Shown piece by piece: positions 27,682-37,167 of a stretch of DNA of 64,000 bases. This stretch comes from Methylocapsa aurea (GTDB lineage Bacteria; Pseudomonadota; Alphaproteobacteria; Rhizobiales; Beijerinckiaceae). The translations under genes and the position numbers were made by a program. The DNA lies in contig NZ_KN050805.1 in assembly GCF_000746085.1 (NCBI RefSeq), positions 62,001-126,000 on the forward strand, read 5' to 3'. Position 1 is the first letter of the stretch. Every line of letters begins with the position of its first letter. The notes below the pieces were generated by a model. It ran no database searches. It saw only the letters and a program-made list of their open reading frames with translations, and was not told where the DNA came from.

Positions 27682-30198
27682 TCAGATCGGGCGCGGTTCA
27701 GGCTTGAGACCCGCGATGACGCTATCTTGTATGCGCTTGCGGGCCTGATCCTCGCTCTCGCCCGGCCGCGGCGTCACCGCAAACGGCGCATCCCCCGTCA
27801 AGAGCCCCTTCATGATGTGGAAGCCAAGGGCGCGATAGGCTTCCAATTGCTCCTCGCTGAAAAACTGATCGCCGGTCGTCTCATGCGGAAACGCCCGGTT
27901 ACGCCGCTTGTAGTCGAGCAGGTAATCGTCCTCGTCGCCACTCAACGACGCCTTGACGTAAAGAAGGATTCCTTTTTCGTTTGGCCCATATTGGATCTCG
28001 CCGGCGGCGCAATGGGGCCCCCGCAAGCAGGGGATGGCGGAGCCGTCCGCATCGGCCTTGTCAAAGGCCTTGTTGATATTCAAACTCCCATCGCGGATGG
28101 CTTGCCAGGGCAATTCGATGATCGCGCCAAGGTCGATGCGCGCATAGCGTTCAAGGATTAGAAGCGAGCCGAAGCCCATCGTCGGGTCGGCCTCGGCGTC
28201 GATCACTATAATCAACTGGCAGCGCCGCTTCATCAGCGAATAGAGACCGAGATTCTCGAGATTGCCGCCGTCGGTGAGATAGACTGTCGGGCTGACCTCG
28301 GTGATCCAACTGAACATTTCCTTGATCAGGAGGAAGCTCGGGCTCTTCTCGGTGATCCACCCCAATATTTTTGTGAACCGGAGAAAGCTCCCCGATTGCG
28401 GCATTCGCTTTAGCAAAGCGCGGGCGCCGCCGACTGCTTTCGGATTGCGCAGCCAATAGCCAAGCCGGATATTCAGGAGCGCAAGCGTCAAGGTGAGCGG
28501 CCTGATGGTCGCCGAGCCCATGTTGGCCGAGATCGCGGCCCCCGAAATCGCCATCGCCGTTCCAAGGTCGAGCGCCGTCTCCTCCGCCTCGATCCGCTTC
28601 GTCCCAACGTAGCCCGTCGCATCGCTGCCGGTGTATTCCGGGCTGAAAATGAAAAAGTCGGCATTGCGGCCGCGCTTGTTGGCGTATTGCGACCCTTCGA
28701 TGTTCAGAGACGCGTTGATGATCGGATAGGGAGATAATTTGACGTCGATCTGGTGAAGCTCCGGCTCCGCCGCTTCGAGATCGCCATGCGGGTCGCGCTT
28801 TTCCGCATCAAACAGAAACGCCTTGCTGAGGCGGTCGCGATACAGGCGGTGAAGGGAGGTCGCATTGGGATTGATAAACAGCGCGACGATCAGACTGACG
28901 CCAAACGCCACAAAATAGAGTCGCGCCGCGACCGTCTCGCCGGCCCAATGCGCGAGGTCCTGAACCTGATTGATGGCCTGCGGCGCGAGCCCCGCGAGCG
29001 CCTGCAGCCAGTCCGGAGCATCGGCTGGCCGAAGCCCGATAAAGGTCAGCCGGATGTACAACAGCCAGAGGAAAAATGGGACGACGATCGCGGCAAACCA
29101 TAAGGCGGCTTTGGCTGCGATTTTCTTGAACCAGGCCCGCCAGCCCGTCGCGCGCTTCGCAGCGGCGATGATCTCGGTCAGGTTTTTGGAGAAATAGGCG
29201 AAAATGGCCCCGATCGACGCGAGATAGGGGGTGACGCGCACGACCAAGGTCTCCAAGAACGCGCCAAAGCAAGCGCTCGACAAAGCCCAATCAGAACAGG
29301 CGCCGCCTTCCGTTGACAAGCGCTCTGTCAGCGCAAGAAGAATGAAAGGCTGCGTCTCGAACCACACGGCGAGAAGCGTCGCGAAAAACAGCGCTTTCGA
29401 AACGGCGACAAGCCCGCCGTTCAGTTCGGCGCTGTCTCCAGGCTTGCGCATCCATGCGAACCATGTCCGCCAAAAATGCGAGGTTGAGATCGATTTGGCG
29501 AAAGCCCAAAAAATAAGGAAAACGACGTTCAGCACGCCAAGGCAGAGGGTGAACCAATAGCCATGCAGCCCCCATAGCGGCTTTGAGGCTGGCAGGCCTA
29601 GCGCGGCGACGCCATCGGCGAGATTCCATATGAGAAACTTCGGCTCGTCCAGCGAATCCACGGTTGGATGGAAAACAAGCGTGATCCAGACGAAGAACAA
29701 CAAGATCGGCAGGATAATGAGCGCGTTGGCGACGAGGCCGCGCGCGATGATTCCTATCGCTGTGGCGACGTCCAAAAGGCCATGGGGAATAAGGTAATTG
29801 GAGAAGTCCCGGATGTGGCGGACCGAGGCGGTGTCGTCGAAAGATTTTGGGTTGGTAAAGGGAAAATCGCCCTTGGTCGACTGCATCGCGGCGGTCATCG
29901 CGCAACCGATATAGCCGCCCCCAGACACCGTCGAGAGATAGTCGATCCCCTCGATGCCGGAGTGGGCGTGCAGCGCCTGCAAGGTCCCAAGCCCGAAAGA
30001 CGCCGACCGGATGCCGCCGCCAGAAAGCGCAAGGCCGGTGAACGGAGCATGGGTGCGATCCCTGCCCTTATTGTCCCTGATATATTGGCGGCGCTCGTTG
30101 ATCGCGACGTTCTCCGCCGCCGTGACGGAATTTGGCGGAAGCCTCGGCCGAAGCTCGTCGGGCTGACAAGCGTCCACATAATCGTGATCGCCGCGCAT
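27682..30198 (-). CDS. Membrane patatin-like phospholipase
   Basis: An 838-residue protein with a split patatin domain. Near residue 57 lies the oxyanion-hole motif GLALSGGGIRSASFGLGTLQ, then the serine elbow YLSTVSGGGYIG (G-x-S-x-G variant S-G-G). Near residue 660 lies DGGNLENLGLYSL, holding the catalytic Asp. In between are several hydrophobic segments (for example LIILPILLFFVWITLVF, AALWFAAIVVPFFLWLLYI, LYFVAFGVSLIVALFI), so the enzyme is membrane-embedded. ATG 30198 follows a GGGGGGAG site by three bases. The likely activity is lipid acyl hydrolysis; the substrate is unknown. Confidence 0.85.
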   Translation of the reverse strand: MRGDHDYVDACQPDELRPRLPPNSVTAAENVAINERRQYIRDNKGRDRTHAPFTGLALSGGGIRSASFGLGTLQALHAHSGIEGIDYLSTVSGGGYIGCAMTAAMQSTKGDFPFTNPKSFDDTASVRHIRDFSNYLIPHGLLDVATAIGIIARGLVANALIILPILLFFVWITLVFHPTVDSLDEPKFLIWNLADGVAALGLPASKPLWGLHGYWFTLCLGVLNVVFLIFWAFAKSISTSHFWRTWFAWMRKPGDSAELNGGLVAVSKALFFATLLAVWFETQPFILLALTERLSTEGGACSDWALSSACFGAFLETLVVRVTPYLASIGAIFAYFSKNLTEIIAAAKRATGWRAWFKKIAAKAALWFAAIVVPFFLWLLYIRLTFIGLRPADAPDWLQALAGLAPQAINQVQDLAHWAGETVAARLYFVAFGVSLIVALFINPNATSLHRLYRDRLSKAFLFDAEKRDPHGDLEAAEPELHQIDVKLSPYPIINASLNIEGSQYANKRGRNADFFIFSPEYTGSDATGYVGTKRIEAEETALDLGTAMAISGAAISANMGSATIRPLTLTLALLNIRLGYWLRNPKAVGGARALLKRMPQSGSFLRFTKILGWITEKSPSFLLIKEMFSWITEVSPTVYLTDGGNLENLGLYSLMKRRCQLIIVIDAEADPTMGFGSLLILERYARIDLGAIIELPWQAIRDGSLNINKAFDKADADGSAIPCLRGPHCAAGEIQYGPNEKGILLYVKASLSGDEDDYLLDYKRRNRAFPHETTGDQFFSEEQLEAYRALGFHIMKGLLTGDAPFAVTPRPGESEDQARKRIQDSVIAGLKPEPRPI

Positions 30199-30626
30199 AA
30201 GCTCCCCCCTTCGAACTCGCCGCTATCTTTGTCGCGTGCGCCGAATGCGGACCCTGGCTCCGCCCGCGCTCGAACGATCGGCGACGGCTAGGCTGGACTC
30301 GAGCTAGCATTGACGCTTAACAACAGCACACAGTCCAAATGCGGTCCAGCGGAATGTAGGACCCGAGCGCGCGCTAGCTTGACGTAAGTTCATGATACGT
30401 TCGCAAGCGCGCCTCAATTTTAGCCAAGAATGGTCTGAGTCAGGCTGCAATGAATCAATTAGCGGTATTCAAATCGTCTCTCAAAAAATATAAGTCCGCT
30501 AATCCGCCCGGTTCGGTCCAGTCATTCCGGCTGGCGCTTTCGTCTGAGGCGCGAGCGACGGCGCCTGAGGCCTCGGAATACGTCTTGGAATAACGTCTCG
30601 GAATGAAGCATTTTGGAAAGAGGGGC
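30199..30626. promoter_or_regulatory. Upstream region of the beta-RFAP synthase/mtdB/mch run
   Basis: This 428 bp region lies between the divergent patatin gene and the first gene of the plus-strand C1 run, so the promoter of that run probably lies here. AT-rich sequence is found at 30410-30495. A roughly 12-base unit (GGAATA.CGTCT) repeats in tandem at 30572-30605, just before the first gene. I cannot define -35 and -10 boxes with confidence. Confidence 0.4.
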
Positions 30627-31598
30627 ATGTTCGATAGCGTCACCGTAACAGCCCCTGCCCGTCTTCATCTCGGCTTTCTCGATTTGAATGGTGGGCTGGG
30701 CCGGCGCTTCGGCAGTCTGGGGCTGGCGATCGATGCGCCAGCGACCCGGCTGTCGATTCGCCGCGCGGCGACGCTGGAGGTCGAGGGCGTTGAGCGGGAC
30801 CGGGCCATGCGCCATCTCGAGCTGCTCGCCCGGCGCTTCGGACTTCAATCTGCGTATAAGCTGATCGTGCGCGACGCGATCCCGGCGCATGCCGGCCTGG
30901 GCTCGGGGACGCAGCTCGCGCTCGCCATCGCCGCCGCCTTGCGGCGCCTCGAAGGCCTCGCCCCCGATGCGCCGGACGACGCCGCGCTGCTGCAGCGGGG
31001 CGAGCGCTCCGGCATTGGCGCTGGACTGTTCGACCGCGGCGGGTTGATCGTCGATGGCGGGCGCGGCGAGCTAACCCGGACGCCGCCGGTCATCGCCCGC
31101 ATGGAATTCCCGCAAGAATGGCGCGTCATCCTGGTGCTCGACAAGCGAATCGAGGGCGTGCATGGGCCGCGCGAACGCGAAGCCTTTGCTCAGCTTGCGC
31201 CGTTCAAAGCCGCCGCCGCCGCCGAAATCTGCCGGCTCGTTCTGGTCAAGGCGCTGCCCGGCTTGGCCGAACGCGATCTCTCGTCCTTCGGCGATGCGAT
31301 CGCCCGCATTCAAGACGTCGTCGGCGAATATTTCGCGCCAGCCCAAGGCGGCGCGCCGTTTGCGAGCCCGGCCGTGGCCGAAGTCATGCGCGAGCTTCGC
31401 AGACATGGCGCGAAAGGAACTGGCCAATCATCCTGGGGACCGACCGGCTTCGCTTTTGCCGTCAACCTGCATGAAGCGCAGCATCTTTGCGATCTCGTGC
31501 ATGAAAAAGTCGTAACCTTGGGTGTAGACATAGCGATCTGCAACGGACTTAATCACGGCGCCCTCGTGAAGGGAGAGTCCTTCGCAGCCGTCAACTAG
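30627..31598 (+). CDS. Beta-ribofuranosylaminobenzene 5'-phosphate synthase (H4MPT biosynthesis)
   Basis: This enzyme condenses p-aminobenzoate with phosphoribosyl pyrophosphate, releasing CO2 and PPi. It is the first committed step of methanopterin synthesis (MptG in archaea, Orf4 in Methylobacterium). The 323-residue protein has the GHMP-kinase-like pattern: VTAPARLHLGFLDLNGG at the start, PAHAGLGSGTQLALAIAAAL as the glycine-rich loop, and GRGELTRTPP and GQSSWGPTGFAFA at the end. ATG 30627 follows GAGGGG; an in-frame ATG at 30603 lacks an RBS. It is followed by mtdB after ten bases. The pabABC genes 12 kb away supply its substrate. Confidence 0.9.
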   Translation: MFDSVTVTAPARLHLGFLDLNGGLGRRFGSLGLAIDAPATRLSIRRAATLEVEGVERDRAMRHLELLARRFGLQSAYKLIVRDAIPAHAGLGSGTQLALAIAAALRRLEGLAPDAPDDAALLQRGERSGIGAGLFDRGGLIVDGGRGELTRTPPVIARMEFPQEWRVILVLDKRIEGVHGPREREAFAQLAPFKAAAAAEICRLVLVKALPGLAERDLSSFGDAIARIQDVVGEYFAPAQGGAPFASPAVAEVMRELRRHGAKGTGQSSWGPTGFAFAVNLHEAQHLCDLVHEKVVTLGVDIAICNGLNHGALVKGESFAAVN

Positions 31599-31608
31599 GG
31601 GAAAATGC

Positions 31609-32499
31609 GTGGCCACGAAAAATATTTTGCACATGCTCAGTCCGTTGAAGCACATGAGCCCTTTCGACGTGAATATGGCCCTCGACGCCGGATTTGATTC
31701 CGTCACGCCATACACGGGCGTCACGCTCGACGAAGTCACGCCATTGGTTCAGGACGCCATGTTTTCGCGTTCGCCGCGAGACGCCGTTCGCACAACCGTT
31801 TTCTTCGCCGGAAAGGACGCCGGCCTCGCCCTCGACATGATGGAGCGGCTTAAGGCGACCTTGCTCAAACCGTTCGAGATTTCCGCCTTCGCCGATCCCG
31901 CCGGCTCCTTCACGACGGCCGCCGCCATGGTCGCTTGCGTCGAAAAAATCCTGAAGGAAAAGAAAGGCCGGAGCCTCGCCAAGTCGAAAATCCTGATTTT
32001 CGGCGCGACCGGCGTCGTCGGCTACGCCTCCGCCGTCATCGCGGCGCTGGAAGGGGCCGATGTCACGCTCGCCGGCTATGACGGCGCCGCGCGCGTCCAA
32101 GGCAAGGCGGACGACATCAAGAAACGGTTTGGCGCCGAGTCGCGCGGCATCGATGGAAGCACCCCTGAGAAAGTGCTGGAGGCGCTGGTCGGGGCCGAGA
32201 TCGTGTTTTGCGCCGCGGCCGCCGGAAAACAGGTCTTGTCGAAAGAGGCGCTCGCCTCGGCGAAGTCGCTCATTATAGCCGCCGACGTCAATGCGGTGCC
32301 GCCTGCGGGCGTCGAAGGTCTTCAGCTCATGGACTATGGCGCGGAACTGCCCGGCGGCATTCTCGGCATTGGGCCGCTCGCGATCGGCGACGTGAAATAT
32401 AAGACGGAGGCCGGGTTGTTCCAGCGCTTGGCGACGTCCTCCACCCATCTCGCCCTCGATTTCCGTGACGCCTTCGCTCTCGCGCGTGAAATCGCCTGA
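31609..32499 (+). CDS. mtdB: Methylene-H4MPT dehydrogenase (NAD(P)-dependent)
   Basis: MtdB oxidises methylene-H4MPT to methenyl-H4MPT in the cytoplasm, the step after formaldehyde activation by Fae. The 296-residue protein has the family start NILHMLSPLKHMSPFDVNMA, an H4MPT-binding stretch AGFDSVTPYTGVTL, and the NAD(P)-binding motif KILIFGATGVVGYASAV, then EIVFCAAAAGKQVL. It begins with GTG 31609, eight bases after AGGGGA, ten bases after the beta-RFAP synthase stop. It overlaps the next gene by 14-35 bp depending on the start chosen there. Confidence 0.95.
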   Translation: MATKNILHMLSPLKHMSPFDVNMALDAGFDSVTPYTGVTLDEVTPLVQDAMFSRSPRDAVRTTVFFAGKDAGLALDMMERLKATLLKPFEISAFADPAGSFTTAAAMVACVEKILKEKKGRSLAKSKILIFGATGVVGYASAVIAALEGADVTLAGYDGAARVQGKADDIKKRFGAESRGIDGSTPEKVLEALVGAEIVFCAAAAGKQVLSKEALASAKSLIIAADVNAVPPAGVEGLQLMDYGAELPGGILGIGPLAIGDVKYKTEAGLFQRLATSSTHLALDFRDAFALAREIA

Positions 32500-33628
32500 A
32501 TCCGGCGCCGCGATCCTGATCGCGGCGTCTTCCGGACGCGCCCTGGCGGCCGCCGCGCGGCGCGCCGGCTACCGGCCCCTCGTCGCCGACTTGTTCGACG
32601 ACGCGGACACGCGCGTCCTGGCCGAAGCGAATTGCCTCGTCGCCGGGGACCTCGAAACCGGTTTTGAAAGCGCGGCTTTGATCGCCGCGCTTGAAGCGCT
32701 TGCCGAGGAAGCGGACCCGGCCGGCCTCGTCTATGGCGCCGGCTTTGAGGATCGCGTCGACCTCCTTGATGAACTCGCGCGGCGCTGGACCCTGTTCGGG
32801 AACCGGCCGGAAGCCGTGCGGAGCGTGAAGGACCCGCTGGCCCTTGCGGCTCTCTGCGCGGCCTTGGACATTCCGCACCCGGAAATCAGCCTCAAAATGC
32901 CGTCCGCCAGCTCCGACTGGCTCGTCAAGAGCATTGGCGGCTCAGGCGGCGGCCATGTCGCGCAAGCGGGGGCATGGCGGGCGGACGGCGAGAAAATCTA
33001 TTTTCAGCGCATCGCTCCAGGCGATCCGGTCTCGATCCTGTTTCTCGCCGATGGAGCAAAGGCGCAGTTCCTGGGAGCCAGCCGGCAATGGCCGACGCCA
33101 ACGCCCGACGAGCCGTTTCGTTTCGGCGGCGCTCTGCGCCCAGCCGATCTCGCGGCGAAACTCGAAACCCGCCTGGCGGCGCTCGCTGGGACCATCGCCA
33201 GCGCCTGCGGCCTTCGCGGCCTGAACAGCATCGATCTTCTGGTCGATGGCGATGACTTTACATTAATCGAAATCAATCCCCGGCCGGGCGCGACGCTCGA
33301 TATTTTCGAGGACCGCGACGGAATGCTGTTTCGGGCGCATCTCGATGCCTGCCTCGGCGCCTTGCCGGAACGCCCGCTGGAATTCGAGGGCGCCGCGGCC
33401 GCGGCGATCGCCTACGCGCGCGGCCCCATCGCCTCGATGCCGGCGCTGGACTGGCCGGATTGGGCGTGCGATCGACAAAAGGCGCAAAGCGCCTTGCATT
33501 TGAACGATCCTCTTTGCACGATAAGGGCGCGCGCCGATCAGCCAGCGCGGGCGCGTAGGCTCATGGATGAGCGGACCGCCTTTATCCTCGACAAAATAGA
33601 ACACCTTGGGAAGGAAGCGGCATCTTGA
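32465..33628 (+). CDS. ATP-grasp protein of the H4MPT/methylofuran island (probable OrfY)
   Basis: A protein of up to 387 residues with ATP-grasp features: [18 protein letters not shown] (ATP-binding loop), [19 protein letters not shown] and the metal-binding [22 protein letters not shown]-grasp ligases join a carboxylate to an amine. By its place between mtdB and mch it is probably the OrfY protein of alphaproteobacterial methylotrophs, required for H4MPT or methylofuran synthesis; the name is from memory. The start is uncertain: GTG at 32465 or GTG at 32486, neither with an RBS, both overlapping mtdB. The stop overlaps the mch TTG start (TTGA), indicating coupling. Confidence 0.8.
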   Translation: MTPSLSRVKSPESGAAILIAASSGRALAAAARRAGYRPLVADLFDDADTRVLAEANCLVAGDLETGFESAALIAALEALAEEADPAGLVYGAGFEDRVDLLDELARRWTLFGNRPEAVRSVKDPLALAALCAALDIPHPEISLKMPSASSDWLVKSIGGSGGGHVAQAGAWRADGEKIYFQRIAPGDPVSILFLADGAKAQFLGASRQWPTPTPDEPFRFGGALRPADLAAKLETRLAALAGTIASACGLRGLNSIDLLVDGDDFTLIEINPRPGATLDIFEDRDGMLFRAHLDACLGALPERPLEFEGAAAAAIAYARGPIASMPALDWPDWACDRQKAQSALHLNDPLCTIRARADQPARARRLMDERTAFILDKIEHLGKEAAS

Positions 33629-34593
33629 GCACTACCGAACTCAGCATCAACACTCTGACCGGCCACGCGGTCGACCGCCTGATCGCGCAGGCCGCTCAAT
33701 TGCGCGTCGCTGTCTCCAAAGGCGAGAAGGGCGAGACGCTTATCGACGCCGGCAAGAATGCCCGCGGCGGGATCGAAGCCGGCTTGCGCCTCGCTGAAAT
33801 TTGCCTTGGCGGCCTTGGAACGGTCGAACTCGCTCCGACAGGCTCGAATCCAAAATGGCCGTTTCAGATTTCGGTTCGCAGCACCGATCCGGTGATCGCT
33901 TGCCTCGCCAGCCAATATGCCGGCTGGGCGCTCTCGCATGGCGAGGGCAAGAGCGCGTTTTTCGCGCTGGGCTCCGGTCCCGGCCGGGTCCTCGCGCGCA
34001 AGGAGCCACTGTTCGCAGAGCTGGAATATCACGATCGCGCAGAGCGCGCGACGCTGGTCCTCGAAGGCGACCGCGCCCCTCCCCCCGAAATCGTCGAAAA
34101 GGTCGCGCATGATTGCGGCGTCAAACCTGAAAACCTCACTTTCATCTTTGCGCCGACGCAGAGTCTCGCCGGCGGCGTTCAGGTCGTGGCGCGCGTGCTT
34201 GAAGTCGCCTTGCACAAGACGCACGAATTGAAATTCCCGCTCTCGCGCATCGTCGATGGCCTCGCCTGCGCGCCGCTTTGCCCGCCGCATCCCGATTTCA
34301 TTCAGGCCATGGGACGGACCAATGACGCCATCATCTATGGCGGCCAGGCGCATCTTTTCGTGACCGGCCCCTCCGACGACGCAAAGGCTTTAGCCGCGGC
34401 GCTGCCAAGCACCACCTCGCGCGATTACGGCCGGCCTTTCGCCGAGGTGTTCAAGGCCTATAAGGGTGACTTTTACTCGATCGATCCGATGCTGTTCAGC
34501 CCGGCGCGGGCCATTGTCACCGCCGTCGAGACCGGCGAAACCTTCCACGCAGGCCAGGTCGATCAAACTTTGCTCGATGCCTCTTTCTCATAA
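33625..34593 (+). CDS. mch: Methenyl-H4MPT cyclohydrolase
   Basis: Mch hydrolyses methenyl-H4MPT to 5-formyl-H4MPT, the substrate of the Fhc complex. The 322-residue length is typical. Family blocks include [20 protein letters not shown] at the start, [48 protein letters not shown] and [19 protein letters not shown]. It starts with TTG 33625 overlapping the upstream TGA and preceded by GGAAGGAAG. It overlaps orf5 by 17 bases. The island genes here are so tightly packed that they surely form one transcript. Confidence 0.97.
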   Translation: MSTTELSINTLTGHAVDRLIAQAAQLRVAVSKGEKGETLIDAGKNARGGIEAGLRLAEICLGGLGTVELAPTGSNPKWPFQISVRSTDPVIACLASQYAGWALSHGEGKSAFFALGSGPGRVLARKEPLFAELEYHDRAERATLVLEGDRAPPPEIVEKVAHDCGVKPENLTFIFAPTQSLAGGVQVVARVLEVALHKTHELKFPLSRIVDGLACAPLCPPHPDFIQAMGRTNDAIIYGGQAHLFVTGPSDDAKALAAALPSTTSRDYGRPFAEVFKAYKGDFYSIDPMLFSPARAIVTAVETGETFHAGQVDQTLLDASFS

Positions 34594-35524
34594 GGTCAGC
34601 GCGCCGGCGAGGGCCGCTGGCGCGCCTAAAATCGCCATCGCCGTCGATCTCTATGATTGGCACGCGCGGGATTTGACCGCGGCTTTCGCGCGGGCCGGCG
34701 CGCTTGCCGCGCCGATCCGCCTGGGCAATTGCGGCTTCGACACCGGACGCCCGAGCGGCCTCGTCATTCCCGGCTTCGGCGCGGATCTGCCGGACGCGGT
34801 CTTCGTGCGCGCGATCGGCTCCGGCAGTTTTGAGAGCGTCACGCTGCGTCTTGGCGTCCTGCACAGCCTTGGCGCGGTCGGCGTGCCCGTGGTGAACAGC
34901 GCGCGGACGGTAGAGCTCTGCGTCGACAAGGCGGCGACGAGTTTCGCCCTCGCGCAACGAGGCATTCCTACGCCGCCCACTTGGACCGTCCAGTCAGAAC
35001 AGGCGGCGCGTCAGATCGTGCGGCGCGAGGCCGGACGCGGCCCGCTCGTCCTCAAGCCTTTGTTCGGCGCACAGGGATTTGGCTTGAAGCTGATCCGGCG
35101 CGCGGAGGATCTTCCCCCGTTCGAAGCGGTGGAAGGCGTTTATTATCTACAGCGCTTCGTGGCCGTCGAGCGCAACGGCTTTCGCGACATGCGGCTTTTC
35201 GTGTCGCATGGCGAGGTCATCGCCGCGATGACGCGCCATGCCGCCCATTGGATCACCAATGTCAAACTCGGCGCTCGGCCGGAATGGTTCGAGCCGGACG
35301 CCGAAATGATCGATCTCGCCTTGCGCTCGGCGGCGGCTGTCGGCGCGGATTTCGCCGGCGTCGACATTATCCGCGACGCCAGCGATGCTCCCCATGTGCT
35401 CGAAGTGAACAGCATGCCGGGGTGGCGCGGCCTGCAGAAGGTCGCGCCTTTCTCGATCGCCGACAGGCTTGCGCGCCATCTCCTTTCGCACATTGGCGCG
35501 GGCAAGGCGGAGGCGGCGGGGTGA
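34577..35524 (+). CDS. orf5: RimK-like ATP-grasp protein Orf5 (H4MPT biosynthesis)
   Basis: A 315-residue ATP-grasp protein of the RimK/glutathione-synthase-like group. Blocks: [18 protein letters not shown] near the start, [38 protein letters not shown] (ATP loop), [20 protein letters not shown] and the metal-ligand end [16 protein letters not shown]. The Methylobacterium homologue Orf5 is known to be needed for the H4MPT-linked pathway; the exact ligation is not settled. ATG 34577 overlaps mch and has only a weak RBS. The stop overlaps orf7 (GTGA). Confidence 0.85.
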   Translation: MPLSHKVSAPARAAGAPKIAIAVDLYDWHARDLTAAFARAGALAAPIRLGNCGFDTGRPSGLVIPGFGADLPDAVFVRAIGSGSFESVTLRLGVLHSLGAVGVPVVNSARTVELCVDKAATSFALAQRGIPTPPTWTVQSEQAARQIVRREAGRGPLVLKPLFGAQGFGLKLIRRAEDLPPFEAVEGVYYLQRFVAVERNGFRDMRLFVSHGEVIAAMTRHAAHWITNVKLGARPEWFEPDAEMIDLALRSAAAVGADFAGVDIIRDASDAPHVLEVNSMPGWRGLQKVAPFSIADRLARHLLSHIGAGKAEAAG

Positions 35525-36369
35525 ACGAAATCGCGGAAGCGTTCATCGCTTCATGCCGCGACGAGATCGAAGCGCCCAAACCCGGCAATGTGCATATATT
35601 TGCCGATGGGCACGGCATGACGGCGAAGGATTTTCTTCGCAGCGCCGAGGCCGCCGCGCCTTCATTGTGCGACGCATCGGCCTCGGTCGGCGCGCGGATT
35701 TTCGGCGCCGTCGAGGCGACCTGGGCGGAGGTCGCAATGAACACCAATCTCGGCATCATTCTCCTTTGCGCCCCGCTCGCCGCAGCAGCAAGCAAAGGCG
35801 ATGATTTGCGCTCCGCCGTGACGAAGACGCTCGCGCAATTGACGCAGGCGGACGCCGAATTCGCCTTCCGCGCCATTCGTCGCGCCTCGCCCGCCGGCCT
35901 TGGCGAGGCGCCCCGCCACGACGTCCATGCGGCGGCGGACGCAACCCTGCTCGAAACGATGCGAGCGGCTGCCGGGAGAGATCGGATCGCCTACCAATAT
36001 GTTTCTGATTTCGCGGACATATTCGGGCTCGGAGTGGCGGCGCTCGGCGACGCGCGGCTGAAGCGCTGGCCCGCGCCCTGGCCCGTCGTTTGCCTCTATC
36101 TTGCTTTTCTGGCGGGTTTCCCGGACAGTCACATCATCCGCAAGAAGGGTCTTGGCGCCGCAACCGAGGTTCAACATGAAGCGCGGCAAATACGCGACCG
36201 ATTTATAAAGACATTAAACCCAGCGGAAGCGCTCCCCGATCTCCTGGCCTTCGACCGACGTCTGAAGGCTTCCGGCCTCAATCCGGGAACCAGCGCGGAT
36301 CTCACCGTCGCCACCGTCTTCGCGGATCGAATAAGTCGCATCTTGATCAAGCGGCGCAATGATGATTGA
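35521..36369 (+). CDS. orf7: CitG/MdcB-like protein Orf7 (H4MPT biosynthesis)
   Basis: A 282-residue member of the triphosphoribosyl-dephospho-CoA synthase family. The key block APKPGNVHIFADGHGMTAKDF matches the CitG/MdcB P-G-N-V motif, and EVAMNTNLGIILLCAPLAAA is the conserved T-N-x-G-x-x-L motif. True CitG attaches a ribosyl group from ATP to dephospho-CoA. Here the context (mch-orf5-orf7-fae) marks it as Orf7, implicated in H4MPT synthesis. The GTG start 35521 follows GGAGG by seven bases and overlaps the orf5 stop. Confidence 0.87.
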   Translation: MNEIAEAFIASCRDEIEAPKPGNVHIFADGHGMTAKDFLRSAEAAAPSLCDASASVGARIFGAVEATWAEVAMNTNLGIILLCAPLAAAASKGDDLRSAVTKTLAQLTQADAEFAFRAIRRASPAGLGEAPRHDVHAAADATLLETMRAAAGRDRIAYQYVSDFADIFGLGVAALGDARLKRWPAPWPVVCLYLAFLAGFPDSHIIRKKGLGAATEVQHEARQIRDRFIKTLNPAEALPDLLAFDRRLKASGLNPGTSADLTVATVFADRISRILIKRRNDD

Positions 36370-36410
36370 CTGCGGCCGCGGAAATTTGCCGCTGCTATCT
36401 GGCCAACCGG

Positions 36411-36457
36411 CCCGGCGAGCGCCGGGTGTTGACAACAAGGATAATCATCTGCATTTG
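36411..36457 (+). promoter_or_regulatory. Hairpin and possible promoter upstream of fae
   Basis: A perfect hairpin (CCCGGCG, loop AG, CGCCGGG, 36411-36426) lies two bases before a consensus -35 hexamer TTGACA (36429-36434). Seventeen bases later is CATTTG (36452-36457), a poor -10. The hairpin has no T-run, so a terminator for orf7 is not indicated. It could be an attenuating or operator-like structure for a separate fae promoter. Confidence 0.4.
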
Positions 36458-36507
36458 TCGAGCCCGTTCGGCAGCAGTTTGGAACAAACCCAAGGGGGAT
36501 TTAAAGC

Positions 36508-37017
36508 ATGGCCAAGATAAACAGGCTCCTCGTCGGCGAATCGCTCGTCGGAGACGGCAACGAAGTCGCTCACATCGACCTGCTCATCGGACCGCGCGGC
36601 AGCGCTGCGGAGACCGCATTCGCCAATGCGCTCACCAATAACAAGGATGGCTTCACCACGCTGCTCGCGGTGGTGGCTCCGAACCTCCTCGTCAAGCCCG
36701 CAACCGTCCTGTTCAACAAAGTGACCATCAAGAACGCGAAGCAGGCCGTTCAGATGTTCGGACCGGCTCAGCGCGGCGTCGCCAAGGCTGTCGCGGATAG
36801 CGTCGCCGACGGCGTCATCCCGCTCAAGGAAGCCGACAACGTGTTCATTTCGGTCGGCGTTTTCATCCATTGGGACGCCAACGACGACCAGAAGATTCAG
36901 GATTTCAACTATCAGGCCACGAAGGAAGCGATTTCGCGCGCCATCAACGGCGAGCCGACCCCGGCCTATGTCGTTGCGCAGCGCAATGTCGCGAAACATC
37001 CTTTCGCGCCGAATTGA
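36508..37017 (+). CDS. fae: Formaldehyde-activating enzyme
   Basis: Fae condenses formaldehyde with H4MPT to methylene-H4MPT and is usually one of the most abundant proteins of methylotrophs. The 169-residue length equals the characterised enzyme. Blocks: [19 protein letters not shown] (with the catalytic histidine), [64 protein letters not shown] and the end KHPFAPN. ATG 36508 follows a strong AAGGGGG site. The 138 bp gap from orf7, with a possible own promoter, and the downstream terminator would let it be expressed separately and highly. Confidence 0.98.
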   Translation: MAKINRLLVGESLVGDGNEVAHIDLLIGPRGSAAETAFANALTNNKDGFTTLLAVVAPNLLVKPATVLFNKVTIKNAKQAVQMFGPAQRGVAKAVADSVADGVIPLKEADNVFISVGVFIHWDANDDQKIQDFNYQATKEAISRAINGEPTPAYVVAQRNVAKHPFAPN

Positions 37018-37041
37018 GCGCAGTCGAAAATAGAAAATTGC

Positions 37042-37070
37042 AAGGGGGGCTTTGGCTCCCCTTTCTTTTT
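37042..37070 (+). terminator. Rho-independent terminator of fae
   Basis: A nine-base-pair stem (AAGGGGGGC, loop TTTG, GCTCCCCTT) with one G-T pair is followed by TTCTTTTT. It lies 25 bases after the fae stop and closes the plus-strand C1 run. Confidence 0.88.
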
Positions 37071-37167
37071 GTCCCTGCGCAAGCTCTGAAAAAGCTACCC
37101 TCGGGGATCTTGTATTTTGCTTTGTGGCATCGGTTGGCTTGTCCAGGACGTCCGCGACCTCTCAGCG

